A DNA stretch of 64,000 nt, taken from contig NZ_LBMD01000008.1 of NCBI RefSeq assembly GCF_001293645.1, positions 1 through 64,000 on the forward strand, given 5' to 3'. Of the stretch, positions 20,622-28,860 are shown piece by piece; the first letter of the stretch is position 1, and each line of letters begins with the position of its first letter. The DNA is from Bacillus sp. CHD6a. Its GTDB lineage: Bacteria > Bacillota > Bacilli > Bacillales > Bacillaceae_I. The notes below the pieces were generated by a model, which saw only the letters and a program-made list of their open reading frames with translations, did not search any database and had not been told where the DNA came from. The position numbers and the translations under genes are program-made.

Positions 20622-21191
20622 TTATCCTTTTCTGCTGAATAGATCAGTAGAACGCTCATACCAGCATTTTATTTCTTCATCACTCGCACCGGAATTCTCC
20701 AATCTTTCAATCAGACTGTTAATGAATCCTAGTTTCTCCGGGTCATTCAAACTAACCGCCATCTCAGCCAACTCCACTTGCTCTACTCTTACATCGGCTT
20801 GTTCAAACATTTCCAAAGCATATGGATGATTTTTGTAAGCCATTGCGTAATAGACCGTTTTGATTCCTGCTTGAATGATGGCCTTACAGCAGTGAAGGCA
20901 TGGAAAATGAGTGACATAAATTTCGGCTCCACTCGTTGGAACACCAAACTTGGAGCATTGAAGCAATGCATTCATTTCTGCATGAATCGTTCTTACACAA
21001 TGATTGTCAATCACATAACAGCCTTCATCGATGCAATGCACGCCGCCTGCTATCGATCCGTTATATCCTCCTGCAATGATGCGCTTATCACGTACAATGG
21101 TTGCCCCAACGGCTAGTCTTGTACATGTACTGCGCAATGCAAGCAAATGGCTTTGTGCCATAAAGTATTGATTCCATGAAATTCTTGTCAT
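20622..21191 (-). CDS. comEB: ComE operon protein 2 (dCMP deaminase family)
   Basis: Zinc-dependent deoxycytidylate deaminase fold. The zinc/catalytic motifs are TIHAEMNAL (HAE) and PCLHCC (PCxxC), plus an extra Cys/His-rich region (GGVHCIDEGCYVIDNHC) as in dCMP deaminases. It has 189 residues. In B. subtilis comEB is in the competence operon but is not required for transformation, so its role is probably nucleotide metabolism. It lies between comEA and comEC. Confidence 0.93.
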   Translation of the reverse strand: MTRISWNQYFMAQSHLLALRSTCTRLAVGATIVRDKRIIAGGYNGSIAGGVHCIDEGCYVIDNHCVRTIHAEMNALLQCSKFGVPTSGAEIYVTHFPCLHCCKAIIQAGIKTVYYAMAYKNHPYALEMFEQADVRVEQVELAEMAVSLNDPEKLGFINSLIERLENSGASDEEIKCWYERSTDLFSRKG

Positions 21192-21267
21192 CCTCCATCA
21201 AGCCTCCAGTTCCTTATAACATATTGCAATAACTCTAGTGTATCGACTCTACTCGAATTTCGTCAAT

Positions 21268-21930
21268 TCAATTGACAACAGTAATTTCATTTCTTAACTT
21301 TTCAAAAGATTTTTGTCCAATTCCAGTGACCTGCATAAGATCTTCTATTTTCTTAAACAAACCACTTTCTGTTCTATGGTCTACAATGGCTTTAGCTTTG
21401 GAAGGGCCAATTCCGGTTAAGCTTGTCAATTCTTCCTCTGTTGCTGTATTAATATTTACCAACGCACCAGAGGTTTCAGATTCTCCATTTTCGTTTCTCA
21501 CCGGTTGGTGGATCACTTCATTTACTACTTCCCCCTCTTTGGGAACAATAATAACCATTTCATCCACTAATAAGGCTGCCAAATTAACCTGATCAGAATC
21601 TGCCCCCTCTAAAAAACCACCTGCCTTTTCTACCGCATCGATGATTCTTTCTCCTGTTTTCATACGATAAACGCCAGGCTCCATGACATGTCCTTTAATA
21701 TCAATTAGAATCTCTTGATTGGCAATCTCAACATCCTTAGGCTTGTGCACTTCTCCAGAGCTGATTGATTCCTTTTCTTCCCCTGGTACTTCTTCAATAA
21801 AACTTATTTGCTCAATAGAAGACTCTGCTTCACTCTCACTTAGACTTGACCAACCAAGTATGGATATCAGCGCTAACACACTGATTAGTACAAATATTTT
21901 AATTTTATGGACAGACCACAATTCTTTCAT
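21268..21930 (-). CDS. comEA: Competence DNA receptor ComEA
   Basis: Membrane-anchored receptor that binds double-stranded DNA outside the cell. One N-terminal membrane helix (about 8-26) is followed by an acidic linker, a SLBB-like domain (EILIDIKGHVMEPGVYRM...), and paired helix-hairpin-helix motifs (VNINTATEEELTSLTGIG, IEDLMQVTGIG) at the C-terminus. ATG 21930 is chosen over the in-frame GTG at 21939, which lies in the ribosome site GAAGGTG. First gene of the late competence operon, divergent from comER. Confidence 0.95.
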   Translation of the reverse strand: MKELWSVHKIKIFVLISVLALISILGWSSLSESEAESSIEQISFIEEVPGEEKESISSGEVHKPKDVEIANQEILIDIKGHVMEPGVYRMKTGERIIDAVEKAGGFLEGADSDQVNLAALLVDEMVIIVPKEGEVVNEVIHQPVRNENGESETSGALVNINTATEEELTSLTGIGPSKAKAIVDHRTESGLFKKIEDLMQVTGIGQKSFEKLRNEITVVN

Positions 21931-22012
21931 TGCTTTCACCTTCTATTCATAATAGTAAGTCTAAAAACATATAGTGTATGAGAAACTTTTTTGGATGGAG
22001 GAGGGAATAAAC

Positions 22013-22831
22013 ATGAAGATTGGAATGATCGGCACAGGCAACATGGGGAGAATCTTGATTGAATCATTTGTCGACTCGAAAGCAGTACCTCCTGAGAATA
22101 TTACGATTACTAATCGATCCATAGAGAAGGCGTTTAAAATACAGAATAAATACCCTGAACTCCATGTTGCGGAGACTGCCGAAGAGGTGGTTAGATCTGC
22201 AGATATTATTTTTTTATGTGTAAAGCCATTGGATATACACCCCCTTTTAACGAAAATTAATAAAAAACTTACTGGTGATAAATGTGTTATTTCCATTACA
22301 AGCCCAGTATCTGTAGCCCAACTGCAAACATTGGTCACTTGCCAAGTAGCAAGAATAATTCCGAGCATCACCAACCGTGCATTAGCGGGTGTCACCCTAG
22401 TGACGTTCGGAGATAATGTGGATGAAGAGTATAGAGAATATTTACTTTCCATTTGTTCGCAGATATCTACTCCTATTCATATCAAGGAAAATGTTACAAG
22501 GGTTGCATCTGACATAGTGAGCTGCGGTCCAGCATTTTTTAGCTACATTTTACAAAGATTCATTGACGGAGCAGTAAGCGAGACGGCTATTTCTAAGGAA
22601 CAGGCGACGGATTTGGCAAGTCAAATGATCGTAGGGATGGGTAAGTTAATTGAAAAGGATATTTATACATTACAGACATTACAAGAAAAGGTTTGTGTAA
22701 AGGGCGGTGTCACCGGAGAAGGCATAAAGGTGTTAGAAAATGAGCTTGGTGATGTGTTCCATCATGTGATTCAGAAGACGCATGAGAAGTTTGATGAGGA
22801 CATTACAGAGGTTAAGAAACAGTTTCATTAA
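22013..22831 (+). CDS. comER: ComER, ProC-like oxidoreductase
   Basis: A pyrroline-5-carboxylate reductase-like protein of 272 residues with the NAD(P)-binding motif IGMIGTGNMG at the N-terminus and a C-terminal helical dimerisation domain with CGPAFFSYILQRFIDGAV. It is transcribed divergently from comEA as in B. subtilis. The physiological substrate is not known. MKIGMIGT is chosen because GGAGGAGGG lies about 9 nt upstream; the earlier ATG at 21974 has no site. Confidence 0.93.
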   Translation: MKIGMIGTGNMGRILIESFVDSKAVPPENITITNRSIEKAFKIQNKYPELHVAETAEEVVRSADIIFLCVKPLDIHPLLTKINKKLTGDKCVISITSPVSVAQLQTLVTCQVARIIPSITNRALAGVTLVTFGDNVDEEYREYLLSICSQISTPIHIKENVTRVASDIVSCGPAFFSYILQRFIDGAVSETAISKEQATDLASQMIVGMGKLIEKDIYTLQTLQEKVCVKGGVTGEGIKVLENELGDVFHHVIQKTHEKFDEDITEVKKQFH

Positions 22832-22884
22832 ATAAGGTATTCGCTATCACTCGACAAATCCCTTTAAAATTTTTGTGAGTTATT

Positions 22885-22919
22885 TAAAAAAAGGCGCCCT
22901 TTGATTGGCGCCTATTTTT
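22885..22919. terminator. Bidirectional terminator comER/yqeM
   Basis: AGGCGCC (22892-22898) pairs with GGCGCCT (22907-22913), with A/T runs on both sides. The right arm overlaps the yqeM stop codon. Confidence 0.85.
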
Positions 22920-23664
22920 GTGCAACAAAAAACACTCTTTCCGCATGTTCAGCCAGATATTCGGTAGAATAATCGCCAGTTATAGATCTAACGGTAAATC
23001 CTATTTCTTCTAGCCACTTTTTGTATGTTTCCACTTCGAAAGTTCGTTGGAAATGCAATTCGTCAAAACGCAAATAGCGGTCTGTTTCTTCTTCTTTTAC
23101 AAAAAAGGATAGCTCATGCTCCACGCTGTTAGAATGCTCCCCAGGAAAACTGTTCCAAATATAAGATACATCCTCTTCTACACTCGTAAAGGTATTGTTT
23201 ATGAACACTTGTGTCATTTTATAAAGAGAGTGAACATCAAAGAGCAGAAGTCCACCTTTTTTCAACTGCTTGAAAGTTGATTGGAACGTTTTTTTTACGT
23301 CTTTCTCTGACTCTAAGTAATTTAATGAGTCGCAAAAAATCGTGATGCAATCCACCTCTTCAAAGCCTTCTAACTCCGCCATATTTTGCTCAAAAAGCGG
23401 GATGGAGAGCCCAGAAGCGGAAGCTTTTTCATGAGCGATGGCTAACATACTTTCTGATAGGTCAACCCCTGATACTTCCCATCCTTGTTTGGCAAAACGA
23501 ATCGCAAGCTCTCCTGTGCCACAACCAACATCTACGACGGAAAAACGATCAGCGTCACCCTCCATATACCTTTGTTTAACCGTTTCAACAAAGGAGACCC
23601 ACTTGTCATAAGGAACATCCTGCATCAATTGGTCATATATATGGGCAAATTGTCCGTAAGCCAT
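22912..23664 (-). CDS. yqeM: YqeM-type SAM-dependent methyltransferase
   Basis: Class I methyltransferase of 250 residues. The SAM motif VVDVGCGTGELAIRFA is at about 44-58, followed by VSGVDLSESML and FCDSLNYLES. The target is not known. It sits directly downstream of rsfS (1 nt between stop and start codons) at the end of the yqeH-rsfS cluster, which suggests but does not prove a role near translation. Confidence 0.88.
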   Translation of the reverse strand: MAYGQFAHIYDQLMQDVPYDKWVSFVETVKQRYMEGDADRFSVVDVGCGTGELAIRFAKQGWEVSGVDLSESMLAIAHEKASASGLSIPLFEQNMAELEGFEEVDCITIFCDSLNYLESEKDVKKTFQSTFKQLKKGGLLLFDVHSLYKMTQVFINNTFTSVEEDVSYIWNSFPGEHSNSVEHELSFFVKEEETDRYLRFDELHFQRTFEVETYKKWLEEIGFTVRSITGDYSTEYLAEHAERVFFVAQK

Positions 23665-23665
23665 A

Positions 23666-24016
23666 TTACGTTAACTCAATTTGAATATCTTCACGAGGAG
23701 CGTCTCCCCAAAGACGTTCTAAATTGTAATATCCACGCTCATCTTTATGGAATACATGTGCAACGACGTCACCTAGGTCCACAAGAATCCAGCGAGCTTC
23801 ATCAAAGCCTTCCATTCTGCGAACATGTTGTCCCCTTTCTTCAGCAGCTTCTTTAATGGCACGGGCAATTGCCTGCACTTGTTTGTCTGAGTTACCGTGA
23901 CAAATTAAGAAATAATCTGAAACAAGGGAAATTCCTTGCATATTCAAAGCTACCAATTCTTCTGCACGTTTATCATCTGCAGCCTTTGCTGCAAGCTGTA
24001 ATAATTCGTTTGACAT
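23666..24016 (-). CDS. rsfS: Ribosomal silencing factor RsfS
   Basis: Binds uL14 on the 50S subunit and blocks subunit joining when nutrients are short. It has 116 residues with the family patterns VSDYFLICHGNSDKQVQAIA and WILVDLGDVVAHVF. It abuts yqeK (stop 24017) and yqeM, so translation is probably coupled. B. subtilis counterpart yqeL. Confidence 0.95.
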   Translation of the reverse strand: MSNELLQLAAKAADDKRAEELVALNMQGISLVSDYFLICHGNSDKQVQAIARAIKEAAEERGQHVRRMEGFDEARWILVDLGDVVAHVFHKDERGYYNLERLWGDAPREDIQIELT

Positions 24017-24595
24017 TTATGTTAACTTCCTTTCTTTTACCTTCATAGTCATATCGTTATAAGCATGGAACGTATCGGGATAGACTGGTTGATTTCGCGT
24101 GATTAAGTATGTCATGGTATTTTTCATGGCTTGGATAACGGCGACATCTAGCGAGCTCTTTGCAGAATCCCGAACTTGATCAACACCAGGAAAGTCCCGG
24201 CCTGGCTCGATATAATCTGCTACATACAAAACTTTATCCAGTGTAGTCATGTTTATCTTACCCGAAGTATGGCAGCGTATCGCTTCAAGAACTTCATTAT
24301 CTGTAATACCTGCTTCTTTTTCTACTAAGTACGCGCCTACAGGGGCATGCCATAGCTCATCATGAAACTGCAATAAATCATGGGGCATCTTCTGATCGAT
24401 GATGATTCTACGCATTTCCTCTTTATCCCTAAACTTGGCATAATCATGAAAAATTGCTGCAAGCTCTGCTTTTTCCTTATCAACATCATAGCGCTCAGCA
24501 AGTTTGATTGCAGTTTCCATAACACCGACTGTATGAACATAACGACGTTCTGTTAGTTGTTCTTTGACAAGTCTTAACGCTTTTTCTCTATTCAT
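24017..24595 (-). CDS. yqeK: HD-domain diadenosine tetraphosphatase YqeK
   Basis: YqeK-family HD phosphohydrolase of 192 residues, expected to cleave Ap4A symmetrically to two ADP. Metal-binding motifs are H in RRYVHTVGVM, AIFHDYAKF (HD) and HAPVGAYLV, with a later LYVADYIEPGRDFPG motif. It overlaps nadD by 8 nt, so the two are cotranslated and linked to NAD and dinucleotide metabolism. Confidence 0.93.
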   Translation of the reverse strand: MNREKALRLVKEQLTERRYVHTVGVMETAIKLAERYDVDKEKAELAAIFHDYAKFRDKEEMRRIIIDQKMPHDLLQFHDELWHAPVGAYLVEKEAGITDNEVLEAIRCHTSGKINMTTLDKVLYVADYIEPGRDFPGVDQVRDSAKSSLDVAVIQAMKNTMTYLITRNQPVYPDTFHAYNDMTMKVKERKLT

Positions 24596-25154
24596 ATAGG
24601 CGTTTCTCCTCTATGATTTGTTTTACTTTATCCGGTACCAAGTATTGAGATGTCCATCCATTTTGCACACGCTTCCTTATTAAAGTGGAGCTTATGTCCA
24701 TTTGCGGAGTTTCCACTTCTAGCACTGGGTACGGTGATGCGAAAGAATATCCCGGACGTTTTACTCCTACAAATGTGACGAGTTCGAGCAGTTTTTCTAT
24801 GTTGTGCCATTTAGGCAAATACTCGACCATATCTGCCCCAATTATAAAATAGAAGCAGGTATCAGGGTACTTTTTTGCTAGCAATAACATTGTATCATAT
24901 GTATAGGAGGGACCCTCCCTTTGAAGCTCAATAGTTTCCACCCGAAAGCGTTTGTTGGAGCTAACAGCAGCTTCAATCATTTTAACCCTTATAGGAGTTG
25001 GGGTAACGGATTTATTTTGCTTATGGGGAGGAATATGATTCGGCATAAACCATATTTCATCTAACGCAAGCTTCTGCCTGACATCATTTGCTATCAGAAG
25101 ATGACTGACATGCGGTGGGTCAAAGGTACCGCCAATTATGCCCACTTTTTTCAC
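24588..25154 (-). CDS. nadD: Nicotinate-nucleotide adenylyltransferase
   Basis: Makes deamido-NAD from nicotinate mononucleotide and ATP in NAD synthesis. The nucleotidyltransferase motif GGTFDPPHVSHLLIA contains the HxxH-type signature at about 8-22, and DISSTLIRKR is the C-terminal ATP-binding motif. It has 188 residues, full length. It lies between yqeI and yqeK and overlaps yqeK. Confidence 0.96.
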   Translation of the reverse strand: MKKVGIIGGTFDPPHVSHLLIANDVRQKLALDEIWFMPNHIPPHKQNKSVTPTPIRVKMIEAAVSSNKRFRVETIELQREGPSYTYDTMLLLAKKYPDTCFYFIIGADMVEYLPKWHNIEKLLELVTFVGVKRPGYSFASPYPVLEVETPQMDISSTLIRKRVQNGWTSQYLVPDKVKQIIEEKRLYE

Positions 25155-25172
25155 GAAAATCCCTCCATCCCA

Positions 25173-25466
25173 TTATCTTGGCAAGACGATTTGTTTGTTT
25201 TCTTTCGATTCTTTATAAAGTATGATGGTACTCCCAATAACTTGTACTAGTTCAGCTTTCGTACCGGCAACAAGTTCTTGTGCCACATCTTTACGGTCTT
25301 CATCACAGTTTTGTAACACACTTACTTTCAGCAGTTCCCTTACTTCTAATGCTTCAGAAATCTGCTTTGTCATATTTTCATTCACTCCGCCTTTTCCTAC
25401 TTGAAAGATCGGGTCAAGATGATGTGCCTCTGCTCGTAAAAATCTTTTCTGTTTACCTGTTAACAT
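25173..25466 (-). CDS. yqeI: YhbY-type RNA-binding protein
   Basis: A 97-residue CRM-domain (YhbY) protein: LTGKQKRFLRAEAHHLDPIFQVGKGG opens the fold, and GSTIILYKESKENK closes it with the basic loop. Related proteins bind pre-50S ribosomes. It overlaps the end of aroE by 7 nt and is followed by nadD, so it belongs to the yqeG-yqeM operon. Confidence 0.94.
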   Translation of the reverse strand: MLTGKQKRFLRAEAHHLDPIFQVGKGGVNENMTKQISEALEVRELLKVSVLQNCDEDRKDVAQELVAGTKAELVQVIGSTIILYKESKENKQIVLPR

Positions 25467-26296
25467 GTTTTTCCTCCTAGATGTTCTTTTACTAATTTTT
25501 TCATTCTATCTGTATCGGGTAACTTCCCTGTCCAAATTTCAAACGCTAAAGCTGCCTGATAGGCAAACATATGGATGCCGTTTTGCGTTACAGCGCCATG
25601 GTCTTTTGCTTCTCGTAAGAATTTTGTTTCTAAAGGGTTATAAATGATATCACTAAATACTGCATGTTGTTTAATAGAGTTCAATGTTAGTGGTAAGTCA
25701 TCAATTGTAGGGTACATCCCCACTGAAGTGGTTTGAACGACCACATCATATCTATCCAGAACTTTTGTGGCTTGTTCCACTGTAATACTTCGTGAGATCC
25801 GCTCCAAAGAAAATTCTTTGATTAAATCATCTGATTTAGAGACGGTACGATTACAGATATCGGCATGTATACCCTCTTCAATAGCCAAAGTGTAAAATAT
25901 GGCTCTTGCAGCTCCGCCAGCACCGATAATAAGTACGTCCTTACCTTTAAGTTCCACCACTTCTTTTAAAGCCTCGACGAACCCTCTACCGTCTGTATTG
26001 TAACCAACAAGCTTGCCATTTTTATTGACCACTGTATTAACTGCGCCAATTTTGAGTGCTGCCTCTTCAACACTATCTAACAGTGGAATGATTGCTTCCT
26101 TATGAGGAATGGTTACATTGAATCCATTAACTCCAAGGGCACGCATACCGGCAACCGCCGTCTCTAACTCATCGGCATCTACATGAAAGGCATGATAATG
26201 CGCGTCCATTCCATTTTGAAGAAACGCGTCATTATGGATGAGGGGAGACATAGAATGTGCAATGGGAGATCCAATTACTCCGTAAAGACTCTTCAT
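25460..26296 (-). CDS. aroE: Shikimate dehydrogenase
   Basis: Reduces 3-dehydroshikimate to shikimate with NADPH in aromatic amino acid synthesis. The substrate-binding part has GSPIAHSMSPLIHN and NVTIPHKEA (catalytic Lys in PHK). The cofactor part has LIIGAGGAARAIFYTLA. It has 278 residues. It lies in the ribosome-maturation cluster between yqeH and yqeI, as in B. subtilis (aroD). Confidence 0.96.
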   Translation of the reverse strand: MKSLYGVIGSPIAHSMSPLIHNDAFLQNGMDAHYHAFHVDADELETAVAGMRALGVNGFNVTIPHKEAIIPLLDSVEEAALKIGAVNTVVNKNGKLVGYNTDGRGFVEALKEVVELKGKDVLIIGAGGAARAIFYTLAIEEGIHADICNRTVSKSDDLIKEFSLERISRSITVEQATKVLDRYDVVVQTTSVGMYPTIDDLPLTLNSIKQHAVFSDIIYNPLETKFLREAKDHGAVTQNGIHMFAYQAALAFEIWTGKLPDTDRMKKLVKEHLGGKTC

Positions 26297-26311
26297 CAGC
26301 CTTCCTCCCTT

Positions 26312-27415
26312 TTAAATTAAAGATTTTCTTACCATGACTCCTACACCTTTTGGAACATGAGCCACCACTTTAATTCCTGGCTCATTGATTGTAACCCACC
26401 CAAGACCTGAGAAGACAATATCCGTTTTTTCCTCTTTTATCGTAAACTCATGCGCAACAAGTTCCGGAAATGATTCTACAAGGTCCTTACCTGGCGGCTG
26501 CAATAAATCCCCTAAGTGCTCTTTATACACATTATCTGCATTCTCAAGCTTGGTACGATGGATATAAAGGTCATTAGATACGTAGCATGTAAAAGAATTA
26601 CGCCCGCCTTTTACATAATCAAACCTTGCCAAACCACCAAAGAATAATGTTTGAGCTTCATTTAATTGAAAAATCTTTGGTTTGATTTCTTTTTTAGGCG
26701 AGATGACTTTTAATTCCTTTTTATCAACAAAATGCGCCATTTGATGACGATTGATAATTCCCGGTGTATCAAACAAAGAAGCGCCGTTGTCCAACGGAAT
26801 GTCAATCATATCAAGTGTTGTTCCAGGAAACTGAGAGGTTGTGATAACATCTTCCTCGCCAGAGAACTCGCGGATAATGCGGTTGATAAAAGTCGATTTC
26901 CCGACGTTCGTACAGCCAACCACATACACATCCTTTCCATCTCTGTAGTCTTCAATTGCCTGTGCTAATTCTTTAACACCTGTACCTTTATCCGCACTGA
27001 TTAGAAAAACATCTTCTGGTTTCATGCCAAGCTCTTTTGCCGCTTGTTTCATCCAATTAATTACTTTATTTGGCTTAACGGATTTTGGCAGCAAGTCCAC
27101 CTTGTTTCCAACTAGTAATACTTTGTTATTCCCGACAAAACGATGTAAGCCCGGCAACCAGCTGCCGTCAAAATCGAAAATATCTACAATTTTCACTACA
27201 AGTCCTTGAGTCTGGCCTATGGAGTTCAATATGCGGATAAAATCATCATCTGTTAAGGAAACATCTTGAATTTCATTGTAATGTTTCAGGCGAAAGCACC
27301 TCTTACAGATAACCGCCTCCTTATTTAAAGAAGAAGGAGGTGCATATCCCAATCCTTCTTGGTCCTCTGTCTGAATGGCCACTCCGCATCCGATACATAC
27401 TATTTGTTCTTCCAT
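26312..27415 (-). CDS. yqeH: Ribosome biogenesis GTPase YqeH
   Basis: Circularly permuted GTPase needed for 30S assembly. An N-terminal zinc finger (CIGCG...CKRCF) is followed by G4 LVGNKVDLLP before G1 GCTNVGKSTFI and G3 DTPG, and then the C-terminal RNA-binding domain. About 367 residues. The start at MEEQIVCIGC is 10 nt after GGGAGG and 5 nt past the yqeG stop. A longer in-frame start inside yqeG lacks this site. Confidence 0.95.
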   Translation of the reverse strand: MEEQIVCIGCGVAIQTEDQEGLGYAPPSSLNKEAVICKRCFRLKHYNEIQDVSLTDDDFIRILNSIGQTQGLVVKIVDIFDFDGSWLPGLHRFVGNNKVLLVGNKVDLLPKSVKPNKVINWMKQAAKELGMKPEDVFLISADKGTGVKELAQAIEDYRDGKDVYVVGCTNVGKSTFINRIIREFSGEEDVITTSQFPGTTLDMIDIPLDNGASLFDTPGIINRHQMAHFVDKKELKVISPKKEIKPKIFQLNEAQTLFFGGLARFDYVKGGRNSFTCYVSNDLYIHRTKLENADNVYKEHLGDLLQPPGKDLVESFPELVAHEFTIKEEKTDIVFSGLGWVTINEPGIKVVAHVPKGVGVMVRKSLI

Positions 27416-27420
27416 ATTCC

Positions 27421-27936
27421 TTAGTCCTCCCAATTTATCATACCTTTTCGCTTCATCCACGATAGGATTCGTCTCTCTACACGACGATTGAATTTAGTAA
27501 TAAAACCGTCCGTTTGCGCAACCGGAACAACAAGAATGGTGTGTAAGCCAATTCGATTGCCTCCAAGCACGTCTGTCAGTAGCTGATCTCCAATTACAAC
27601 CACTTCTTCTTTTTGGAGCTTCATATCTCTCAGTGCTCTTGTGAATGCACGTCGCATCGGCTTCCTTGCTCCATAAATATAGTTGATACCAAGTGGATCA
27701 GAGAACATCTTTACCCTTTTTAACTTATTATTGGAAACAATCGTTACTAAGATGCCTACCTCTTGCATTTCTTTAAACCATTCAATCAATGCAGGCGTCG
27801 CTTCCGGTCGATCCCATTCTACAAGGGTATTGTCCAAGTCCGTAATGATTCCTTTGATTCCCTTTTCTTTCAAGTCCATTGGCTTTATTTCAAATACACT
27901 TTTTACGTGTTGTGCAGGCAGAAAATACTTTATCAT
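27421..27936 (-). CDS. yqeG: YqeG family HAD phosphatase
   Basis: HAD-superfamily (class IIIA) phosphatase of 171 residues. The nucleophile motif is TDLDNTLVEWDRP, motif II is VTIVSNN, and the distal acidic motif is VVIGDQLLTDVLGG. The substrate is not settled, although some relatives act on phosphatidylglycerophosphate. First gene of the yqeG-yqeH-aroE-yqeI-nadD-yqeK-rsfS-yqeM operon, with GAGGGTG 5 nt before its ATG. Confidence 0.92.
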   Translation of the reverse strand: MIKYFLPAQHVKSVFEIKPMDLKEKGIKGIITDLDNTLVEWDRPEATPALIEWFKEMQEVGILVTIVSNNKLKRVKMFSDPLGINYIYGARKPMRRAFTRALRDMKLQKEEVVVIGDQLLTDVLGGNRIGLHTILVVPVAQTDGFITKFNRRVERRILSWMKRKGMINWED

Positions 27937-28146
27937 TTAATCACCCTCAATTTGTTTCTATAGTTATCGATATGAACATATTTATATGGACGTTTTACGT
28001 TCAAATTAGCACTTTACCATCTTACCTAAATTCCTTCTCCGTGTTAAGCATATTATTGATATTTCTAGTGTTAGCATGCATCTGTTTTCTAATAAAAAAT
28101 ATTGAAAATAAAAATTTTTCGACAAATTCCTGTCGATTTCAACACC

Positions 28147-28245
28147 TGTGGATAAACTTATCTACATTATACAGTGTGCCCTATAACGTTTACTGGTAAT
28201 TATAAACAATATACCCACATGTTATCCACCGTTAACTGTGGATAA
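28147..28245. promoter_or_regulatory. DnaA-box cluster upstream of sda
   Basis: TGTGGATAA (28147-28155) and TGTGGATAA (28237-28245) are perfect reverse-oriented DnaA boxes; TTATCCACC (28222-28230) is a forward box with one mismatch. The latter two form an inverted pair 6 bp apart. They lie just upstream of the candidate sda promoter. DnaA control of sda is known in B. subtilis. Confidence 0.8.
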
Positions 28246-28246
28246 C

Positions 28247-28282
28247 AGAACGGTTGTTCTAAAAAAAAATACATGGTAGAGT
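28247..28282 (+). promoter_or_regulatory. sda promoter with LexA-like box
   Basis: TTGTTC (28254-28259) and TAGAGT (28277-28282) are 17 bp apart. The -35 box lies inside the perfect inverted repeat AGAAC-GGTT-GTTCT (28247-28260), which matches the GAAC-N4-GTTC core of the Bacillus LexA (SOS) box. Confidence 0.55.
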
Positions 28283-28409
28283 AATCGTAAACCTACAGAA
28301 TTTACAATTATATGCATTACAAATGCAAAAAAGAACTAAACCTAAACATAATACTTACAACCATACATAGTGACTTTATTATAGGAGGTGTAGGGCAGAG
28401 GCCAATCTG

Positions 28410-28550
28410 ATGAGAAAACTTTCTGATGAACTTTTACTAGAATCCTATCACAAAGCGACCGAATTGAAACTAAGCACAGACTTTATTCTCCTGATCGAGT
28501 TGGAGATTAAACGCCGTTCCCTGAGCTACAAAATAAAAGCAACTTCCTAA
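28410..28550 (+). CDS. sda: Sporulation histidine kinase inhibitor Sda
   Basis: Checkpoint protein that binds sporulation kinases such as KinA and blocks Spo0A activation when replication is disturbed. It has 46 residues, the length of B. subtilis Sda, beginning [13 protein letters not shown] and forming a helical hairpin ending [14 protein letters not shown]. The strong GGAGGTG is 20 nt from the ATG, so AGAGG 8 nt upstream is the more likely ribosome site. DnaA boxes and a LexA-like box lie upstream. Confidence 0.94.
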   Translation: MRKLSDELLLESYHKATELKLSTDFILLIELEIKRRSLSYKIKATS

Positions 28551-28577
28551 AAGAGCCGGTCATCTGGCTCTTTTTTG
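28551..28577 (+). terminator. sda terminator
   Basis: AAGAGCC and GGCTCTT form the stem, followed directly by a T run; it starts at the sda stop codon. Confidence 0.88.
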
Positions 28578-28593
28578 TATTAATAGGTTTCTA

Positions 28594-28721
28594 GCTGTTG
28601 ATTGGAGCAAAAGGCGAAGACTCCTGAGGGAGCTAGCGCTAGGTGGAGACCCCGCAGGCTTAGCGAAAGGAGGCTCACGTCAGCTTCTAGGAAAGCGAAG
28701 CCATTTGCGCAAATCAACAGC
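28594..28721 (-). repeat. Dispersed intergenic element, copy 2
   Basis: 128 bp bounded by GCTGTTGATT (28594-28603) and its perfect complement AATCAACAGC (28712-28721), in reverse orientation relative to copy 1. The interior has the shared GACTCCTGAG, GGAGACCCCGCAGG and GAGGCTCACGTCAG segments. Confidence 0.88.
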
Positions 28722-28744
28722 GGTGTTTATAAAAATACTAAAAT

Positions 28745-28829
28745 CAAGACTTTTTCAGTGGCCTCGGCTTAGCCAGGGAGGCTCACGTCAGCCCCTAGGA
28801 AAGCGAAGCCATTTGCGGAAAATCAACAG
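28745..28829 (-). repeat. Partial dispersed element with GGCCACTGAAAAAGTC linker
   Basis: Only the 5' half of the element is present (read on the minus strand from AATCAACAG complement at 28821-28829), then the linker GGCCACTGAAAAAGTCTTG, which recurs at 59237-59256. It is followed on the same strand by copy 2. No gene is present in 28578-28860. Confidence 0.75.
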
Positions 28830-28860
28830 GGATGAAAAAGAAAGAAAGCTAGTGCTGTCA

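Noticed and set aside
21931-22012. ComK boxes between comEA and comER
   Set aside because: No pair of AAAA-N5-TTTT boxes with the required spacing could be found by eye.
28388-28393. GTG-TAG start-stop after the strong GGAGGTG upstream of sda
   Set aside because: The GTG is part of the ribosome site itself; there is no evidence that a minimal ORF is translated.
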